A stretch of 8,951 bases of DNA from assembly GCA_946535695.1 (NCBI GenBank), contig CAMNDS010000030.1:1-8951 (forward strand), read 5' to 3'. Positions 6,239 to 8,951 of the stretch are shown piece by piece. The DNA is from an uncultured Clostridia bacterium. Its GTDB lineage: Bacteria > Bacillota > Clostridia > Oscillospirales > Acutalibacteraceae. Made by a program: the position numbers and the translations under genes. Each line of letters opens with the position of its first letter. Position 1 is the stretch's first letter. The notes below the pieces were generated by a model, which worked only from the letters and a program-made list of their open reading frames with translations, was not told the DNA's origin and did not search any database.

Positions 6239-7212
6239 TGAAGATATTAATTAGTGATACTCATTTTGGTGTACGTCAAAATTCCATCGTGTGGATAAAT
6301 TCTCAATTAGATTTCTTCTACAATCAACTTATTCCGTTTTTAGATGTACATAATAATGAAGATATAGAGATTATTCATTTGGGTGATGTATTCGATTCGC
6401 GTAGTTCTATAAACCCATTAATTGCGAATAAAGTAAAAAAATTATTCGATAGTATATGTCGTAAAGGTTATAATGTATATATTATAGGAGGTAATCATGA
6501 TTATTATTCACCGAATGAGAGTTTACAAAACGACAACTCTATAGATTTAATACTTGGTGAATTATGTTATTATTGCCCGAATTTAAAATTAATAACAAAA
6601 AATTTTTATAAACAAAACAACGAATTATTCGTCCCGTGGTTTAGATATTTTGACTATGATGAGTTAAAGAAACAATTAAAAGATATAGATACGGTATATA
6701 TTCATAATGATTTGGTTATGATCGATCCGAAATATCAGCAATTATTTGAAGGAAAAACCATATATAGTGGGCACATACATACTCCTTGTCATATAAATAA
6801 TTTACATACTTTAGGTTCTGTATTCGCGCTGACATTTGCGGATAGTAACTCAGAACGGGGTTTTTATGTCGTTCATGATCACGGACAATTAGAATTTATT
6901 CATAATGAGAAGTCTATTCGTTTTTGGAGATTTTATAATGATGAAATATTTAAAAAACTGCCTATAAAAAATACAGATTATGTTGAATTATATATAGACC
7001 AAGAAAATCTTATAAAACCAAATTACGTAGAAACAATAAAAGAATTATCAAAACAAATAAATAATTTAAACGTTATACCAAAAACGAAAGAAGTCATCGG
7101 TGAATCTGTAACGGACTTTACTAAATACGATATAACAGATATTTGTAAAAAAAAGATTCCTAAAAACCTTATCAATAAATTCGAATTAATTTCAAAAGAA
7201 GAGAATGAATAA
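6235..7212 (+). CDS. SbcD/Mre11-type metallophosphoesterase, T4 gp47-like recombination nuclease subunit
   Basis: The 325-residue protein carries every metallophosphoesterase motif in order: D8-T-H10, G50-D51-V-F-D54, G86-N87-H88-D89, H157 (IHND) and G179-H180-I-H182. Spacing and flanking sequence resemble phage T4 gp47 (SbcD family, about 339 residues), including the late segment LGSVFALTFADSNSERGFYV. That family forms a complex with an Rad50/SbcC-type ATPase (gp46 in T4) that processes double-strand ends for recombination and replication. The ATPase partner is not in this window. The C-terminus (about 250-325) is charged and helical, a possible partner-binding cap. The upstream gene's TGA overlaps the start (ATGATGA), and the second ATG at 6238 would also serve. 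The 101-base A/T-only gap after it makes it the probable end of the coupled chain. Confidence 0.88.
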   Translation: MMKILISDTHFGVRQNSIVWINSQLDFFYNQLIPFLDVHNNEDIEIIHLGDVFDSRSSINPLIANKVKKLFDSICRKGYNVYIIGGNHDYYSPNESLQNDNSIDLILGELCYYCPNLKLITKNFYKQNNELFVPWFRYFDYDELKKQLKDIDTVYIHNDLVMIDPKYQQLFEGKTIYSGHIHTPCHINNLHTLGSVFALTFADSNSERGFYVVHDHGQLEFIHNEKSIRFWRFYNDEIFKKLPIKNTDYVELYIDQENLIKPNYVETIKELSKQINNLNVIPKTKEVIGESVTDFTKYDITDICKKKIPKNLINKFELISKEENE

Positions 7213-7267
7213 TTTAGATATAAGCAATAATTAAATTAAAAATATATAATTCGTCATAATTTAAAAA

Positions 7268-7289
7268 TTTCTTTATTAGATTAAAGAAA
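7268..7289 (+). other. A/T hairpin in the gap between the nuclease and P-loop genes
   Basis: TTTCTTTA (7268-7275) pairs exactly with TAAAGAAA (7282-7289) around a six-base loop. The surrounding 101 bases (7213-7313) are nearly all A/T and hold no gene. There is no T-run after the stem on the plus strand, so it is not a standard terminator. It could be a leader or processing hairpin for the P-loop gene, or chance in such an A/T-rich stretch. Confidence 0.35.
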
Positions 7290-7313
7290 AATAGTAATTA
7301 AATAAATTTCATT

Positions 7314-7871
7314 ATGAAACTATGTCTTTTAGGAGCTCATGGCACCGGTAAGTCAACGTTAATTAATCATTTCCGCGATAAATATAATGTAATCGATGGC
7401 ATAGCAAGAAAATGCATTAAACAAGGATGTAGTAGTTCAGAATTAGGAACATATGAGAGTCAAGAACAGATATTTGATTCGTATTTGCATGCTTTAGAAA
7501 AAGATGATTATATATCAACGAGATCTGTTTTAGATGTGTTGGCTTATACTGCATGGTTGACGAGAAATAAAAAAATTCATTTTGTCCAATATGCGTCACA
7601 ATTACAACGCACTGTAAGTTGGTGGATTCGAAATCCCGAAGTCATTGTATGTTATGTACCTATCGAATTTGATATAGAAAACGATGGGACGCGAAGTACT
7701 GATACCGGTTATCAATATGAAATAGATAAAGAGATGAAGAATGTTCTTGAACAGTTTAGTATTCCGTATTTTACGATTGCGGGTACGCCAAAAAAGAGGA
7801 TAAAACAGTTAGAGGAAATTATAAAAGATATTAATACGAAAGGTGTAGATTATCATAAAATTAAAAACTAA
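7314..7871 (+). CDS. P-loop NTPase of the AAA_28 / NadR-like kinase type
   Basis: A 185-residue protein opening with a perfect Walker A loop (G7-A-H-G-T-G-K13-S14-T15) directly after the first strand. Residues 68-79 (STRSVLDVLAYT) carry the S-x-x-R-S-x-x-D pattern seen in AAA_28-type phage proteins and NadR-like kinases, with R70 and D74 the likely functional residues. Later E121-N-D-G-x-R126-S matches the lid region, where the arginine would contact phosphates. This family includes nucleoside and nucleotide kinase-like ATPases, so a phage-encoded phosphotransferase on a nucleotide or metabolite is the best guess; the substrate is not visible. The start has an A/T leader ending ATT-ATG and follows the hairpin at 7268-7289. 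It stands apart from the coupled chain upstream and may have its own promoter. Confidence 0.82.
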   Translation: MKLCLLGAHGTGKSTLINHFRDKYNVIDGIARKCIKQGCSSSELGTYESQEQIFDSYLHALEKDDYISTRSVLDVLAYTAWLTRNKKIHFVQYASQLQRTVSWWIRNPEVIVCYVPIEFDIENDGTRSTDTGYQYEIDKEMKNVLEQFSIPYFTIAGTPKKRIKQLEEIIKDINTKGVDYHKIKN

Positions 7872-7923
7872 AGATTTTATATTTTTTGTTATATAAATAC
7901 ATAATAATAAAGATAATAAAATT

Positions 7924-8253
7924 ATGATATTAGATAATGATGAATATGTTCTAAAACATGGCTTAAATAATAAATTAAGTAGGTTATTAAATGCCATGGA
8001 AGAAAATTATAAGTTATCAGATAAAAACGGATATATTAGTATTCAAGTAGGATTTTATTCAGAAGGAAATGAAATAGATATATCTAAAAATTTTACAGTA
8101 ATAGTTAAACTTGGGAAGGATTTTTTATTTCGCGCATATAAATTAATAAAAGATACCACGTTAGAAAAACATAATGGTTTAACTATTGAAGATATATATT
8201 ATCTAGGGATAATAAATCCGGCTCCCGGGGGCCGGATTAAAATATATAAGTAA
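7924..8253 (+). CDS. Hypothetical protein, 109 residues, with a GC-rich 3' end
   Basis: No family recognised. Residues 1-33 are helical and polar (NNKLSRLLNAMEENYKL). Residues 38-74 alternate like beta strands (GYISIQVGFY, NFTVIVKLGKDFLFRAYKL). Residues 86-98 form a short helix and loop (GLTIEDIYYLGI), and the tail NPAPGGRIKIYK is basic. It has no cysteines or membrane segment, so a small alpha-plus-beta protein is likely. The codons for PAPGG lie inside a GC-rich hairpin (8215-8238), very different from the rest of the gene. The leader is A/T-only, with ATT-ATG at the start and an ATATAAATA element at about 7891, also present in the 21-base repeats at 2683. It is the last plus-strand gene before a convergent minus-strand gene. 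Confidence 0.75.
   Translation: MILDNDEYVLKHGLNNKLSRLLNAMEENYKLSDKNGYISIQVGFYSEGNEIDISKNFTVIVKLGKDFLFRAYKLIKDTTLEKHNGLTIEDIYYLGIINPAPGGRIKIYK
8215..8238 (+). other. Strong GC-rich hairpin inside the end of the 109-residue gene
   Basis: AATCCGGC (8215-8222) pairs exactly with GCCGGATT (8231-8238), and T8223/G8230 and C8224/G8229 extend the stem. Of bases 8218-8235, 17 of 18 are G or C, in a window otherwise very rich in A/T. The stem lies fully inside the coding sequence, so it may be an RNA-stabilising or transcription-pausing structure as well as codons. No T-run follows on the plus strand. Confidence 0.65.
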
Positions 8254-8269
8254 TTTAAAAAAATACAAA

Positions 8270-8286
8270 AGTTTCTATTAGAAACT
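8270..8286 (-). terminator. Hairpin with T-run, likely terminator of the minus-strand gene
   Basis: AGTTTCT (8270-8276) pairs with AGAAACT (8280-8286) around a three-base loop, in the 63-base gap between two convergent genes. Read on the minus strand, the stem is followed by TTTGTATTTTTTT, which suits an intrinsic terminator of the minus-strand gene that ends at 8317. The stem is short (7 pairs) and weak, so confidence is moderate. Confidence 0.5.
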
Positions 8287-8316
8287 AGATAAAGTTAAAA
8301 AACGAATTCATATATT

Positions 8317-8949
8317 TTATCGTACTGAGTATCCATGTCCCGAATCTATCGGTCGCGCGGGATCATTTATTATACAAGCTTCGTGTTGTGTGAGATATTT
8401 CATTGCTTCTTTAATAGCCTCTCCCCCTAAAAATCGATTATATAATTTTATATTTGTCAACATACATGGATAACCAGTTATCCAACATTCTTCTTTGTTG
8501 ATTATTTCAAAATCATTATTATATGCACCTACTTCGTCACAAATAGGATTATCTAAGTCGAACCAATACATCTCAGGCCGAAGCTTATAAATAGGCACCC
8601 CTTCTTCGTGTGTATATTTAAACACTTGCAATTGAGTCGAAAACGTACGTTTATTCCATTGACAAACAACAAGATACGTATTAAATTGTTCTAATTTACA
8701 TGATAATGTATTAAAAGATAACGTAAATCCATTATTATACTGCATATACACATCAACGGGGCCCATGTGGATAATCTCTTTATTTTCTGTTGTCTCCATA
8801 GATCCCGAAGTTTCTAATATAAAACTTATCATTCCTTGATCGCCACAATAACCTTCTTGATAAGTAATCATTCCGCCCTTATCGAATCTATATATATTTC
8901 TCGCAATGACGTTCCTTTTTTGATTATATTGTTTATCTAAAATTATCAT
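8317..8949 (-). CDS. Probable virion protein with possible LamG/jelly-roll fold, 5' end unsure
   Basis: This frame reads from an ATG at 8949 through 210 residues to TAA. Only two bases remain upstream, so the true start may lie beyond the window. The protein alternates beta-like strands throughout: GMISFILETSG, VYMQYNNGFTLSFNT, YLVVCQWNKRTFSTQLQVFKY and YRLRPEMYWF-like runs. It then has PCMLTNIKLYNRFL and a C-terminus ACIINDPARPIDSGHGYSVR. Such strand-rich domains with a late TNIKLYN segment recall concanavalin/LamG-like sheets in phage tail or capsid-decorating proteins, though I cannot prove the fold. No enzymatic motif was seen. It is on the same strand as the giant gene at the left end, which supports a structural module split by the plus-strand block. 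It ends facing the terminator-like hairpin at 8270-8286. Confidence 0.6.
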   Translation of the reverse strand: MIILDKQYNQKRNVIARNIYRFDKGGMITYQEGYCGDQGMISFILETSGSMETTENKEIIHMGPVDVYMQYNNGFTLSFNTLSCKLEQFNTYLVVCQWNKRTFSTQLQVFKYTHEEGVPIYKLRPEMYWFDLDNPICDEVGAYNNDFEIINKEECWITGYPCMLTNIKLYNRFLGGEAIKEAMKYLTQHEACIINDPARPIDSGHGYSVR

Positions 8950-8951
8950 AT

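Noticed and set aside
7417..7599. 60-codon minus-strand frame
   Set aside because: Antisense to the P-loop NTPase gene.
7809..7997. 62-codon minus-strand frame across a gene junction
   Set aside because: Overlaps the ends of two supported plus-strand genes; its hydrophobic look comes from A/T-rich sequence.
1..8951. Whole-genome TAG-to-Gln genetic code
   Set aside because: Apart from the HAD gene, none of the supported genes needs TAG readthrough, including the 772-codon frame that I checked throughout.
1..8951. tRNA or rRNA genes
   Set aside because: I saw no cloverleaf with a T-loop GTTCRA-type core or any rRNA-like block by eye.

Overview
The window looks like part of a large, AT-rich, tailed double-stranded DNA phage genome, or a prophage of one. 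The reasons are tightly packed small genes with overlapping stops and starts, many orphan proteins, a T4 gp47-type nuclease subunit, a cell-wall glucosaminidase next to a small membrane protein, and two minus-strand genes that look like virion proteins. Starts are preceded by A/T-rich leaders, often ending ATT-ATG, with no clear Shine-Dalgarno motif. That pattern fits a Bacteroidota host, but the host is an inference.

Layout. (1) Positions 1-2318, minus strand: one uninterrupted reading frame of 772 codons that runs off the left edge. It has a long helical N-terminal half, then a very hydrophobic half with a 93-residue internal repeat. A tape measure or other large membrane-active virion protein is the leading guess. 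(2) Positions 2319-2406: divergent intergenic region. (3) Positions 2407-8253, plus strand: thirteen intact genes and one damaged one. They encode three small proteins (one with a zinc ribbon), a HAD-family gene broken by a frameshift and an in-frame amber codon, a SprT-family homologue that has lost its HExxH active site, two proteins of about 40 residues, an orphan, a membrane-anchored glucosaminidase, a two-helix membrane protein with an IDWSWWWV motif, an SbcD/gp47-like metallophosphoesterase, an AAA_28-type P-loop NTPase, and a final orphan. (4) Positions 8254-8316: convergent intergenic region with a hairpin. (5) Positions 8317-8949, minus strand: a probable virion protein with a possible LamG-like fold, whose 5' end is near or beyond the right edge.

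The plus-strand genes from 3938 to 7212 form an almost gapless chain of seven genes joined by short overlaps, so they are probably cotranscribed and translationally coupled. The chain mixes DNA processing (gp47-like subunit), cell-wall cutting (glucosaminidase) and unknown functions, as in the accessory regions of large phages. All fourteen visible gene ends use TAA (9) or TGA (5); none uses TAG.

The observations most worth following are the doubly interrupted HAD gene, whose amber codon sits in a perfect 12-base GC-rich palindrome; the SprT-like pseudoprotease with an intact zinc ribbon; and the repeat-containing hydrophobic giant protein. I did not find a clearly new multi-gene system.
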